In this document: one piece after another, positions 38,910 to 47,055 of the stretch
Layout: each line of letters starts with the position of its first letter
How positions within the stretch are numbered: the stretch's first letter is position 1
DNA from: Aureispira sp. CCB-QB1
Lineage (GTDB): Bacteria; Bacteroidota; Bacteroidia; Chitinophagales; Saprospiraceae
Assembly: GCF_000724545.1 (NCBI RefSeq)
Contig: NZ_JHBV01000035.1
Coordinates: forward strand, 53,896-117,895
Length of the DNA: 64,000 bases
Direction of reading: 5' to 3'
Notes under the pieces: generated by a model
Told to the model about the DNA's origin: nothing
Database searches by the model: none
The model's input: the letters and a program-made list of their open reading frames with translations, nothing else
Translations under genes and position numbers: made by a program

Positions 38910-39962
38910 TTAAGCCACCAAACGTTGGTTAAATGCTTCTACTTTTGGGTTCATTAGATAAAACCATAAAGGAGGAATAAGAGCAATCAACATAGAAGTT
39001 GGATAGCCCCAAGGTAGTAAAGGGGCTTTCTCGAAGTGGCGCAACACTTGATATTTTCTAGTTGATTTATAATGATGGTCGGAATGTCTTGTTAATTCAT
39101 ACAATAGAATTCTTCCAATATCATGATTGCAATTCCATGAGTGCCAAGGTTGAACAGGCTCGTATCGCCCTGACTCTAATTGACGGCGTTGCAAGCCATA
39201 ATGTTCAATATAATTGACTGTTTCTAACATTAAAAATCCTAGTATGGCTGTAAGAATAGCAAAAGGCAACAAAGACCATCCAAAGAGAAAGACAACCAAT
39301 GCCAAATAACCCAATTGAATGCACTGAAATTGAATCATTTGATTGTGTATACTGACAACAGGTTTTTCTTGTTGTTTCAAACGCCTCGCTTCTAAACTCC
39401 ATGCAGAAATATAGCTAAAAATGACTGACCTAAAGTAAAAGGCATAGATGGTTTCATTGAATCTCGAACTAGCAGGATCATTGGGCGTAGCGATATTGAC
39501 GTGATGACCATGGTTGTGTTCAATGGCAAAATGCATATACAGATTAGGGATTAGTAATATCTTAGATAGAAACTTAGGCAGGGCTTCTGTGCGATGTCCT
39601 AATTCATGGGCTACATTGATGCCAACGCCTCCTAAATAAATTCCTACAGTTAGAGTCAAACCAATGACTTCATAAGTTTGCAAAGCAGTATTGGCTAAGG
39701 TATAGAAATACCAATAAGCAATACCAATAAGCATGGGAACATTTAAATAGAGCAGAATATTAAAAAATACTTTGCTGGCTTGGGTTTGTTCTTCTTCTTT
39801 ATCCAAATTATTGGTATTGCCAGGGAAAAACGCTTCCAGAATAGGAATGGCGATGAAAGCAACTGTAACTCCATTAAAAGACCAAATACCTCTGTAGTAC
39901 AAGGCATGTGCGACAATTGCAGGAATAATATAGGCTAGCAAGTATTTTAAATCTCTCCACAT
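38910..39962 (-). CDS. AlkB-family membrane di-iron hydroxylase (alkane monooxygenase type)
   Basis: A 350-residue protein with six membrane helices and the histidine boxes of the AlkB/XylM branch of the fatty acid desaturase superfamily: HELGHR (119-124), EHNHGHH (148-154) and HSDHH (293-297), plus NYIEHYGLQRR (about 250-260), which AlkB proteins share. The enzyme would hydroxylate the end of an alkyl chain using oxygen, iron and a rubredoxin-type electron donor; no rubredoxin gene is in the window. Whether the substrate is alkane or a fatty acid or lipid is open. A TetR gene lies 1 kb away. The remaining gap 39963-40215 shows nothing clear. Confidence 0.92.
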   Translation of the reverse strand: MWRDLKYLLAYIIPAIVAHALYYRGIWSFNGVTVAFIAIPILEAFFPGNTNNLDKEEEQTQASKVFFNILLYLNVPMLIGIAYWYFYTLANTALQTYEVIGLTLTVGIYLGGVGINVAHELGHRTEALPKFLSKILLIPNLYMHFAIEHNHGHHVNIATPNDPASSRFNETIYAFYFRSVIFSYISAWSLEARRLKQQEKPVVSIHNQMIQFQCIQLGYLALVVFLFGWSLLPFAILTAILGFLMLETVNYIEHYGLQRRQLESGRYEPVQPWHSWNCNHDIGRILLYELTRHSDHHYKSTRKYQVLRHFEKAPLLPWGYPTSMLIALIPPLWFYLMNPKVEAFNQRLVA

Positions 39963-40215
39963 AATAATTAAAGTTGATTGTTGATGAAAAGAAGGTAGCG
40001 ATTGCGTTTTGATAATGCAATATCAAATTTAAAAGAGTTACTTGGAACTTATGATTACCAATTAAGTCTAAGCATGCTCTCCTACAAAATACAAAACTGA
40101 ATTAAAATTTACAAATAAAGTATTGAGGATTATTACTTTGAACAAGCCTGTTCTTCTGTTACGAATAAAATGGACGATGCATAAAACAGAAGAATAGGCT
40201 ATTAAAATTAGGTGA

Positions 40216-41382
40216 CTACAACAATTTTAAAGCAGTCGTTAATTTATCAATCAAGTATTCTGGCTCCTCTAAACCAACATAATATCGTACAAAAGTAAAG
40301 GGGAGAGGGGGAACTTCGTTTGGGTGCAAGTTGTAAAAGACGCAGGTAGGTATTTGCAAAGATTCATGTCCTCCCCAAGAGACAGCGAACTGAAAAAATG
40401 GAGCTAAGGCATCGGAGAATTGTTCCATTTGTTCTATTGTTTTTGCTTTAAAATTAACAGAAAACAAACCTCCTGCTCCACGCATTTGAGCTTGAGCTAA
40501 GTTGTATTGTGGAAAATCCTTATCGAGTGGATACAATACATAATCGACTTTAGGATGATTTTTTAAGAAGGCAATCACTTGCTCAGCTGTTTGGCTAATT
40601 TTTTCTAAACGAATGGGTAATGTGCGCAATCCTCGCAGAACCAACCAAGCATCATTGGGAGAAATGCAGGCTCCTAGAGTCATATATTCTGAATAGAATA
40701 TTTTCTGAATCATGGCTTTAGACGCACAAACAACTCCAAAAACAACATCACTATGACCACCCAGATATTTAGTTCCTGAATGAACAACAATATCTATACC
40801 GTAGTCAATAGGATTTTGATAATAAGGACTAGCATAGCTGTTGTCGATAATGGTCGTAATGTTGTGTTGTTGAGCAAGTTGAGCGCAAGCTTTTAGGTCT
40901 TGTATTTCAAAAGTTAAGGAGTTGGGGCTTTCTAGCATCAAAACTTTGGTATTGGGACGAATGGCAGCTTCTATTTCTTGTATTGTAGTAGCATCTACAA
41001 AACTGTGTTCCACGCCAAATCGACTTAAGAACTTATCCAGCAACTTAAATGTCCAACTATAAGGTTTTTGAACACAAATAATGTGATCCCCTGCCGAAAG
41101 GTTGGCTACTATAGCAGCAGAAATAGCTGCGGAGCCACTGGCCAAGATCAGAGCATCTTCACTTCCTTCTAGGGCGGCCATTTTTTGACGAAGGATATTT
41201 ACAGTTGGATTATTGCCGCGCGTATAAATAGAACCATCTAGTTCGTTCTTGAACCCCTCTCTAAATGCTTTGACATTTGGAAAACTAAAGTTGGAGGATT
41301 GAATAATAGGAGGAACAATAGCGTTGTAATACTTTTCCTTTTCCTCGCCATGGTGGGTTAAAATCTGAGACCAATCTTTCAT
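40216..41382 (-). CDS. PLP-dependent trans-sulfuration enzyme (Cys/Met metabolism family)
   Basis: A 388-residue fold-type I enzyme. The PLP lysine is K205 in HSGTKYLGGHSD and the Asp contacting the pyridine nitrogen is D180 in IIDNSYASP. The N-terminal SIYTRGNNPTV and SGSAAISAA are also typical of cystathionine gamma-synthase, cystathionine beta-lyase and methionine gamma-lyase. The sequence alone does not decide among these. There is no signal peptide. The gene stands alone, with no other sulfur amino acid genes around, so housekeeping methionine or cysteine metabolism is the simplest reading. Confidence 0.9.
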   Translation of the reverse strand: MKDWSQILTHHGEEKEKYYNAIVPPIIQSSNFSFPNVKAFREGFKNELDGSIYTRGNNPTVNILRQKMAALEGSEDALILASGSAAISAAIVANLSAGDHIICVQKPYSWTFKLLDKFLSRFGVEHSFVDATTIQEIEAAIRPNTKVLMLESPNSLTFEIQDLKACAQLAQQHNITTIIDNSYASPYYQNPIDYGIDIVVHSGTKYLGGHSDVVFGVVCASKAMIQKIFYSEYMTLGACISPNDAWLVLRGLRTLPIRLEKISQTAEQVIAFLKNHPKVDYVLYPLDKDFPQYNLAQAQMRGAGGLFSVNFKAKTIEQMEQFSDALAPFFQFAVSWGGHESLQIPTCVFYNLHPNEVPPLPFTFVRYYVGLEEPEYLIDKLTTALKLL

Positions 41383-41554
41383 TGTTTTGAATTTAAATGA
41401 TTTTAGGTTTTTTTCTTAAAAAAAAGTTAATATATTTACTAAATGTACCAAGCCAATGTTTGGGCTTAAACGTGCTAATATTGATATGTTTGTAACCATA
41501 TATTAGGACCGTATATACTACAATTTTAGATAAAAAAATAATACAGAAGATTAA

Positions 41555-42997
41555 ATGAAATCATTAAATAGGATTTTTCTTCTCTTGGTTTGTTTTTTTG
41601 CTTGTGCAACACTCACAGAAGCGCAGGTAGGAATCAACATTCTTCAGCCAGATACTTCAGCTATCTTGCATTTAGAATCTACTGACCGAGGATTCTTGCC
41701 TCCAAGAATGACAACCAGCCAACGAGACAATATTTTTAGCCCCAAGGCAGGTTTAACAATTTTTAACACCGAAGATAGCACTATGCAGTATTATACTGGT
41801 CGGTGTTGGTTACCAGTATGGCAAGAGGATTGTGATGAGTGCCTGTTTGATTTTTCTATAGAGAATCAGAATGGAAATATCGATCGTATCGTAGGCAATA
41901 GCGATTCTACCTTACTTTTTATAGATCAAAGGAATGGTTCTGCCTCAATAGGTGTGTATGTTATTGCAAACCTTCCGCAAGGCATTACGGCTTCTATTGA
42001 TAGCGCAGTAGTGACAGGAACAGATACCATTACGTTAAAAGTTACAGCCGATATTTTTGCTCCTGCGGGTACTTATCCAATTGTCGTTCAAGCGGCGTGT
42101 GATGGAACCATCAAAAGTCAGGTTTATGTTGTAACAGTTGATCCCTGTGTGGAAATTGATTTGATTGCACCAACCGTTAATTATGATTTACAAGCGGTTA
42201 ACAATCTTCCTACGGGGACGCCAATTTGTGTGGTATTGAGAGTCCCACCAGGCTTAGAAATGACAAACGATACCTCTGGTGCTCCTGTTTACACAACAGG
42301 CGGGCTGCACCCTCAATCCAAAGTAGGTATTTATAATCAAGGCTTTTTGCTAGCTCGAGGAGGTGATGGCGGTGTTGGTGCTGGTTTGCAAGGTCAGGTT
42401 GGTAATGGGGAAAATGGAACAGATGCAATGGTTCTAACCACCCACACGCATTTGATTAATACTGGTCGCATTTATGGCGGCGGTGGCGGCGGTGGTTCTG
42501 TAGGCTTTTTGGCTACAATTCCAATTGGTGGTCCAACAGGAAACTTTAATATCGGTATTGGTGCTGGTGGTGGTGGCGGTGCTCAATTAGGATTAGGTGG
42601 AGATTTGGGAACAGGACTAGGTTATTATGAGGCTGGGAATACTGCTACTGGAGGAATGTTGGCTACCCCAGGAAATGGAGGTGTTTTGGTAACACCAATT
42701 TCAATCAGCATACCAATTCCTTTTGTTAATCCTACCATTACAATTTCTCCTGCTGTTTTTGGTGGCAATGGAGGAGGATATGGTCTAGATGGTCTAGCAG
42801 GATCGTTGACCTTTAATCTAGATGTTGCCATAGCTGGCTTTAGTGTGTTTAATCAAAATTTCCCTGATCCACCACTTCAAGTTTTTCCTTTAGGTGGTCA
42901 GGCAGGTTATGCGATTAAAAGAGATGGAAATGTTTTGCAGGGTATTATTGATGCCAATTATCAAACTACTAATATAAAAGGTGTGGTAGGGAATTAG
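41555..42997 (+). CDS. Secreted glycine-rich fibre-like protein
   Basis: A 480-residue protein with a signal peptide (MKSLNRIFLLLVCFFACATL). Residues 24-95 match the segment seen in many Bacteroidota secreted fibre proteins (VGINILQPDTSAILHLES, GFLPPRMTTSQRDNI, GLTIFNTEDSTMQYYTG). Residues about 100-200 look like an Ig/PKD-type domain. From about 255 to 460 it is very Gly-rich with GG clusters (GGGGGGGSVGF, GAGGGGGAQLG, GGNGGGYGLDG) and ends near GGQAGYAIKRDG. The G-G pattern and the GYAI ending recall phage receptor-binding adhesins such as gp38, where Gly-rich runs pack as polyglycine II helices. That is a resemblance by eye. A surface adhesive role is inferred. Confidence 0.75.
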   Translation: MKSLNRIFLLLVCFFACATLTEAQVGINILQPDTSAILHLESTDRGFLPPRMTTSQRDNIFSPKAGLTIFNTEDSTMQYYTGRCWLPVWQEDCDECLFDFSIENQNGNIDRIVGNSDSTLLFIDQRNGSASIGVYVIANLPQGITASIDSAVVTGTDTITLKVTADIFAPAGTYPIVVQAACDGTIKSQVYVVTVDPCVEIDLIAPTVNYDLQAVNNLPTGTPICVVLRVPPGLEMTNDTSGAPVYTTGGLHPQSKVGIYNQGFLLARGGDGGVGAGLQGQVGNGENGTDAMVLTTHTHLINTGRIYGGGGGGGSVGFLATIPIGGPTGNFNIGIGAGGGGGAQLGLGGDLGTGLGYYEAGNTATGGMLATPGNGGVLVTPISISIPIPFVNPTITISPAVFGGNGGGYGLDGLAGSLTFNLDVAIAGFSVFNQNFPDPPLQVFPLGGQAGYAIKRDGNVLQGIIDANYQTTNIKGVVGN

Positions 42998-43098
42998 AAT
43001 GCTATTTTTTACGCTTACCTGTTATTTAGATATTATCAAGCGAATAACCAATAATATCGTATTACACCTTTGGTAAAAATGGTTAATTAATCTCCCAA

Positions 43099-43133
43099 AA
43101 CAGCCTTTAAGCAATCTCCGCTTAAAGGCTGTT
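43099..43133 (+). terminator. Strong rho-independent terminator of the fibre-like gene
   Basis: AACAGCCTTTAAGC (43099-43112) and GCTTAAAGGCTGTT (43120-43133) form a perfect 14 bp stem with a 7-base loop, followed by ATTCTTT. Elsewhere in the gap 42998-43412 I see only AT-rich DNA. Confidence 0.85.
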
Positions 43134-43412
43134 ATTCTTTATTAGTATTAACTCAATTTGTTCTAGGACTAAAATGCTTATAAACTGAAAAATAAGATAA
43201 CAAACGACTTAAAAGTGTGTGCTCTTTTTGTCAGTGGAATTAGACTTGTATTTGGGAGTCAACAGCAAATAAAAATAAATGCTAACTTTAAGTGTTTGAT
43301 TTTTTAACTAAATTTGATGAAACCAGTTAAATGTCAACAAAAACACAAATTTGGCAAATTCTTTGACCAATAACATAGAAGTACACGAACTCTACTCAAA
43401 TAATACGACAAT

Positions 43413-44012
43413 ATGAATAAAATAACTCTACTCTTAATTATTTTCTTTACCAGCATTCATCTACTCTCTGCTCAAAATTTTGAAGGAGTTATCGAAATGC
43501 ACCAAGTAACCACCAATGGCTTAGAATATGATTTAAAATGGTATATAAAAGGAGATAAAATTGCTTATGAACTATCGTCTGCCTCAAGTAGGGGCGTGCA
43601 AATGCGTTTTGTTCCTCTCAAAAGCTCTAACTCAATGCTAATGATTAGTGGGAACACAAAAACTGAAATTCCTTCTGAAAAAATTACCACCCCTGTTGGC
43701 TTTTCGATGGAAGATGCCAAATTAGAGGAAAAAGGTTCTAGCAGCAATAGTGATTTTAAACGCATTCAAGAATGGCAAATTACGACAGCCGAAATGACGG
43801 CTAGAGTTGAAGTAACAACAGATATAGGTGTCAACTTTGCTGAGTATAAACAGTTTTTTAAATCAGACTATGGTCTTTGTGCTTTGGCAGAATCTGGCAA
43901 AGCTGGTTTTCCCCTCAATATTACTATACAAGACAAGCAAGGAAATGTTTTGGCAAAGACAACTTTAAAAAAAGTAACTAGAATGCCCATTGCCGATTCT
44001 TACTTTAAATAG
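43413..44012 (+). CDS. Secreted protein, DUF4412-like
   Basis: A 199-residue protein with a signal peptide (MNKITLLLIIFFTSIHLLSA). The mature part begins QNFEGVIEMHQVTTNG and continues LKWYIKGDKIAYEL, the opening typical of small periplasmic Bacteroidota proteins annotated as DUF4412, which look like lipocalin or LolA-type half barrels. The DUF number is recalled. No lipobox is present. The function of these proteins is not established. Monocistronic, with terminators on both sides. Confidence 0.75.
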   Translation: MNKITLLLIIFFTSIHLLSAQNFEGVIEMHQVTTNGLEYDLKWYIKGDKIAYELSSASSRGVQMRFVPLKSSNSMLMISGNTKTEIPSEKITTPVGFSMEDAKLEEKGSSSNSDFKRIQEWQITTAEMTARVEVTTDIGVNFAEYKQFFKSDYGLCALAESGKAGFPLNITIQDKQGNVLAKTTLKKVTRMPIADSYFK

Positions 44013-44036
44013 GAGCGCAATTTTAAGAAAAATATG

Positions 44037-44070
44037 AAAAACGCCATCCCATTTTTGAGGATGGCGTTTT
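44037..44070 (+). terminator. Rho-independent terminator after the DUF4412-like gene
   Basis: AAAACGCCATCC (44037-44048) pairs perfectly with GGATGGCGTTTT (44059-44070), loop of 10, followed by ACTTTTTT. Confidence 0.85.
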
Positions 44071-44419
44071 ACTTTTTTGCCACTCAAAGGAAGGAGCTTG
44101 AAGAGTTTAAAAACCTCTGTATCAATTGAGTTGAGCTTATTTGTAATCACACCCCAATAGCTAGAATATAGTATACTGAAAAAAGTACCTTTAAAAAAGT
44201 GTTTTAGTTTTTGGTAAACCCACCAATTTGTGTAATTTGAGCTGATTTTTTAGGGAGTACTTCGAAACTAATTGTTTGCTAAAACCTAGTGGATTGTTTC
44301 TATTATTTTAGATTTACTACTGATTATAAAACAGTACTCCATAGATTGTGTTTATTAACCTAATTATCGGTTTTATGACTTCAGATTACTGAGGTTTATT
44401 TTGTTGGTAATTAAGTTGA

Positions 44420-44645
44420 TGCGAAGCTTTTTTGTTTTCTATGCAAGACGAAAAAAATTACGAAGTATTATTTATTAGTAGTTCGTTGATTTTTTACTTT
44501 TTTACCAAAAAAGATAAAAAAGCACATTTATATTAGTTTGATAATCAAAATTTTAACATAAAATGCAGCAAGGGCACAACTTACTGATTATCAAACTAAT
44601 AAAGTTTAGCTTCGCTGCTACTGCGTGGTTTCAACGAACTATTGA
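44420..44645 (-). repeat. Composite dispersed repeat with embedded palindrome
   Basis: On the minus strand it reads AGTTCGTTGAAACCACGCAG, then TAGCAGCGAAGC, then a palindrome, then TGTGCTTTTTTATCTTTTTT with GGTAAAAAAG, then AACGAACTACTAATAA. The order of core, TTTTTATCTTTTTGG block and AACGAACTACTA is the same as in the plus-strand copy at 33936-34050. The main difference is the palindrome inserted between core and block. Confidence 0.6.
44531..44601. repeat. Perfect 17 bp inverted repeat (TTTGATAATCA palindrome)
   Basis: TATTAGTTTGATAATCA (44531-44547) and TGATTATCAAACTAATA (44585-44601) are exact reverse complements around 37 bases. A second, shorter palindrome with the same core lies at 46958-47015, and single arms lie near 33905 and 58125. 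Confidence 0.7.
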
Positions 44646-44840
44646 TTTATATAAAGTATTAATAAAAATAACAAATATCATTTCGCTAGTCTGCTTATCA
44701 AGCTAATGAAAGTGCGTTTACGTTTTTTGCTCACTAAGCCTGTTAAGTTGGTTTATGCTAGTAGTGCAAAAGCCAAAGAGTAGCAGACTATTGATTATTA
44801 TAACAAGATAAAACTCCTAATCATTTAACAATAAAAAAAA

Positions 44841-46181
44841 ATGCTAGCAGCAGTAATTATTACGTTTATCATTGGTTATTTGGCAATCGTTTTCGAACAC
44901 CCTTTAAAGTTAGATAAAACGGTTCCTGCATTAATAATGGCCGCAATTTGTTGGGCTTTAGTATCATTGGGACATATCCCACTTCCAGAGGGACACGTAG
45001 CCGCTCATGGAGCAGGAGGAGCACATGATTATTACAAAGATGAACTAGGACCAACGCTTTTACATCATATTGGTAAGACCGCTGAAATTCTTATCTTTTT
45101 GATTGGTGCTATGACGATTGTAGAGTTGATTGACTTGCACAAAGGATTTTCGGCTATTACAGAGCGTATCAAAACAACAAAGAAATCTACGATGCTTTGG
45201 CTGATAACCCCTTTAGCTTTCTTTCTTTCGGCTACTTTAGATAACTTGGCTTGTACAATCGTTTTGGTTTCTTTGCTAAGAAAATTAGTGCCAGTAAAAG
45301 AGGAGCGTATTTATTTTGTTGGTTTGGCTGTCATTGCTGCCAATGCAGGGGGAGCTTGGTCTCCAATTGGAGATGTGACAACAACCATGCTCTGGATTAA
45401 TGATAAAGTTTCTACAACAGGTTTGATTGTTAATATATTAATACCTTCTATTGTGTGTGCGATTGTGCCCACTTTCTTGATGTCTAGAATGTCTTACATG
45501 CAAGGGGCTATTACAATTCCTGATACGCCTGTAGGACAAGCAGAGCAACATACTAAGAAAGTAAAAGGAAGTGGAATTATGTTGGTTGCAGGTCTATTGG
45601 GTTTGGTGTTTGTTCCAATCTTTAAAGTAGTGACGCACTTGCCTCCATATGTAGGTATGATGCTTTCATTGGGAGTGGTATGGTTGATTTCTGAATATCT
45701 ACATCCTGACGAAGATTTTGAAGATAAGCACCATTATTCAGCACACAATGCATTGTCTAGAATTGAGATGTCAAGTATCTTGTTTTTTCTAGGAATTTTG
45801 ATGGCTGTTGCAGCATTAGAGTCAATGGGAACTCTGAAAGATTTGGCAGTGTCTATGGACAATACGATTCCAAGTAGAGATATAGTAATTGCTGTTTTAG
45901 GTTTAGGTTCAGCTTTGATTGATAATGTACCTTTGGTAGCAGCAGCAATGGGAATGTATATTGAGCCTATGGATGCTAAATTATGGCATTTCTTGGCGTA
46001 CTCAGCTGGTACGGGAGGATCTATGTTGATTATTGGTTCTGCGGCAGGTGTAGCAGCAATGGGAATGGAGAAAATTGATTTTATGTGGTATTTGAAGAAA
46101 ATTGCTTGGTTGGCATTTTTTGGCTTTGCAGCAGGGGCAGCAGCGTTTTTGTTGTTGTATCCTATTATCAATCCTTCGTAA
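44841..46181 (+). CDS. nhaD: NhaD-type sodium/proton antiporter
   Basis: A 446-residue protein of 11-13 membrane helices in the ion transporter superfamily. Telling segments are EILIFLIGAMTIVELIDLHK, SATLDNLACTIVLVSLLRK, GGAWSPIGDVTTTMLW and, in the second half, GLGSALIDNVPLVAAAMGMY, the two D-N-hairpin regions typical of NhaD. A His-rich loop (PLPEGHVAAHGAGGAHDYYK) follows the second helix, as in other Bacteroidota NhaD proteins. NhaD exports sodium in exchange for protons and supports growth in salt and at alkaline pH, in line with a marine organism. Monocistronic in appearance. Confidence 0.92.
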   Translation: MLAAVIITFIIGYLAIVFEHPLKLDKTVPALIMAAICWALVSLGHIPLPEGHVAAHGAGGAHDYYKDELGPTLLHHIGKTAEILIFLIGAMTIVELIDLHKGFSAITERIKTTKKSTMLWLITPLAFFLSATLDNLACTIVLVSLLRKLVPVKEERIYFVGLAVIAANAGGAWSPIGDVTTTMLWINDKVSTTGLIVNILIPSIVCAIVPTFLMSRMSYMQGAITIPDTPVGQAEQHTKKVKGSGIMLVAGLLGLVFVPIFKVVTHLPPYVGMMLSLGVVWLISEYLHPDEDFEDKHHYSAHNALSRIEMSSILFFLGILMAVAALESMGTLKDLAVSMDNTIPSRDIVIAVLGLGSALIDNVPLVAAAMGMYIEPMDAKLWHFLAYSAGTGGSMLIIGSAAGVAAMGMEKIDFMWYLKKIAWLAFFGFAAGAAAFLLLYPIINPS

Positions 46182-46202
46182 AAAGAATAAGTCGCTATAG
46201 AA

Positions 46203-46330
46203 ACCTTATGGAAATAAGGTGGAAGATGAATAATCAGTAGACGATTATCGATACGAAGTGCATTTCAAATATTAACATTATAAACAAACAATTCGTCGAT
46301 TTTATGTGTTGCAAGCATGTGAAATCGACG
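46203..46330. other. Two hairpins between nhaD and ruvX
   Basis: ACCTTAT (46203-46209) / ATAAGGT (46214-46220) is a perfect small hairpin just after nhaD but lacks a T run. CGTCGATTT (46294-46302) / AAATCGACG (46322-46330) is a 9 bp stem with a 19-base loop in the ruvX leader. At 46355-46370 follows AATCGTTCAAAAAAATAAAA, like the end of the MITE-like elements. The roles are unknown. Confidence 0.4.
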
Positions 46331-46381
46331 TGTTGTTTGTAGTCGTAATTGATGTAAATAATCGTTCAAAAAAATAAAAAT

Positions 46382-46792
46382 ATGGCAAGAATTATGGCAA
46401 TAGATTATGGTATCAAACGAGTAGGTCTGGCAACAACAGACCCTATGCAAATTATAGCTAGTCCTTTAGATACCATAGCAACAGCTAAGTTGATGTCTTT
46501 TTTTGAATCTTATTTGGCAATAGAAGAGGTAGAGTGCATTGTTATTGGTGAGCCGACACATAAAGACGGCACTCCAACATATCTAGAAGGGCATATAAGA
46601 GGTTTTATCAAGCGGTTTTCGAAGGCATATCCTACCATCAAAATTGAGCGCCAGGATGAAAATTATACCTCCAAAATGGCTAAAGATGTAATTCAAAAAA
46701 CCGTTAAAAAGAAAAAAGATAGGCAAGACAAAGAATTAGTGGACCAGATTAGTGCTTGTATTATTTTGCAAGAGTATATGGGGTTTTATTAG
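46382..46792 (+). CDS. ruvX: YqgF/RuvX-family Holliday junction resolvase-like nuclease
   Basis: A 136-residue protein of the usual size. The RNase H-like core shows the first catalytic Asp in MAIDYGIKRVGLATTD, the second block VIGEPTHKDG (normally VVGLP) and RQDENYTSKMA in place of the D-E-R-x-T-T/S segment. The C-terminal Asp is DQISACIILQEYM. YqgF is essential in many bacteria and acts in 16S/pre-16S rRNA 5' processing and possibly recombination. The motif variants are mild and also seen in Bacteroidota. The start is directly after an element end resembling the TAAGTAATCGTTCA repeats. Confidence 0.88.
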   Translation: MARIMAIDYGIKRVGLATTDPMQIIASPLDTIATAKLMSFFESYLAIEEVECIVIGEPTHKDGTPTYLEGHIRGFIKRFSKAYPTIKIERQDENYTSKMAKDVIQKTVKKKKDRQDKELVDQISACIILQEYMGFY

Positions 46793-46957
46793 TGCGCTAA
46801 AAGTATAGATTATTAGGAGGCTTTATTGGACGGTATCATTTTGTGGACTTAAATATTTCTTAAGACATATCAAAATGTTGGTATAGCTTGCTGCCTGTTG
46901 TATTTTAGAACAAAAGTTGTTTTATGAAAATTCATTACTTCGTGGGAAAGTTGTATT

Positions 46958-47015
46958 AGTTTGATTATCAAAAAGATGTATTTTGTTGCTCTGTTAAGGA
47001 GCTGATAATCAAACT
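46958..47015. repeat. Inverted repeat with TTTGATTATCA arms upstream of the BatA-domain gene
   Basis: AGTTTGATTATCA (46958-46970) and TGATAATCAAACT (47003-47015) are exact reverse complements with a 32-base spacer. The arms share the core of the palindrome at 44531 with the two half-sites exchanged. It ends 40 bp before the start codon of the next gene. Confidence 0.65.
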
Positions 47016-47055
47016 GAAAATCAACGGAGTATTAAAAAATGTAATATAAAAATAA

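Larger units (their letters stand above)
44071..44840. other. Long intergenic stretch built largely of repeats
   Basis: 770 bp without a credible gene. Positions 44071-44400 are plain AT-rich DNA. Positions 44420-44645 hold the composite repeat listed separately. Beyond it, TAGTCTGCTTATCAA (about 44690) faces AGCAGACTATTGA (about 44780) as a loose inverted pair. The promoter of the NhaD gene should be in the last part. Confidence 0.5.
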
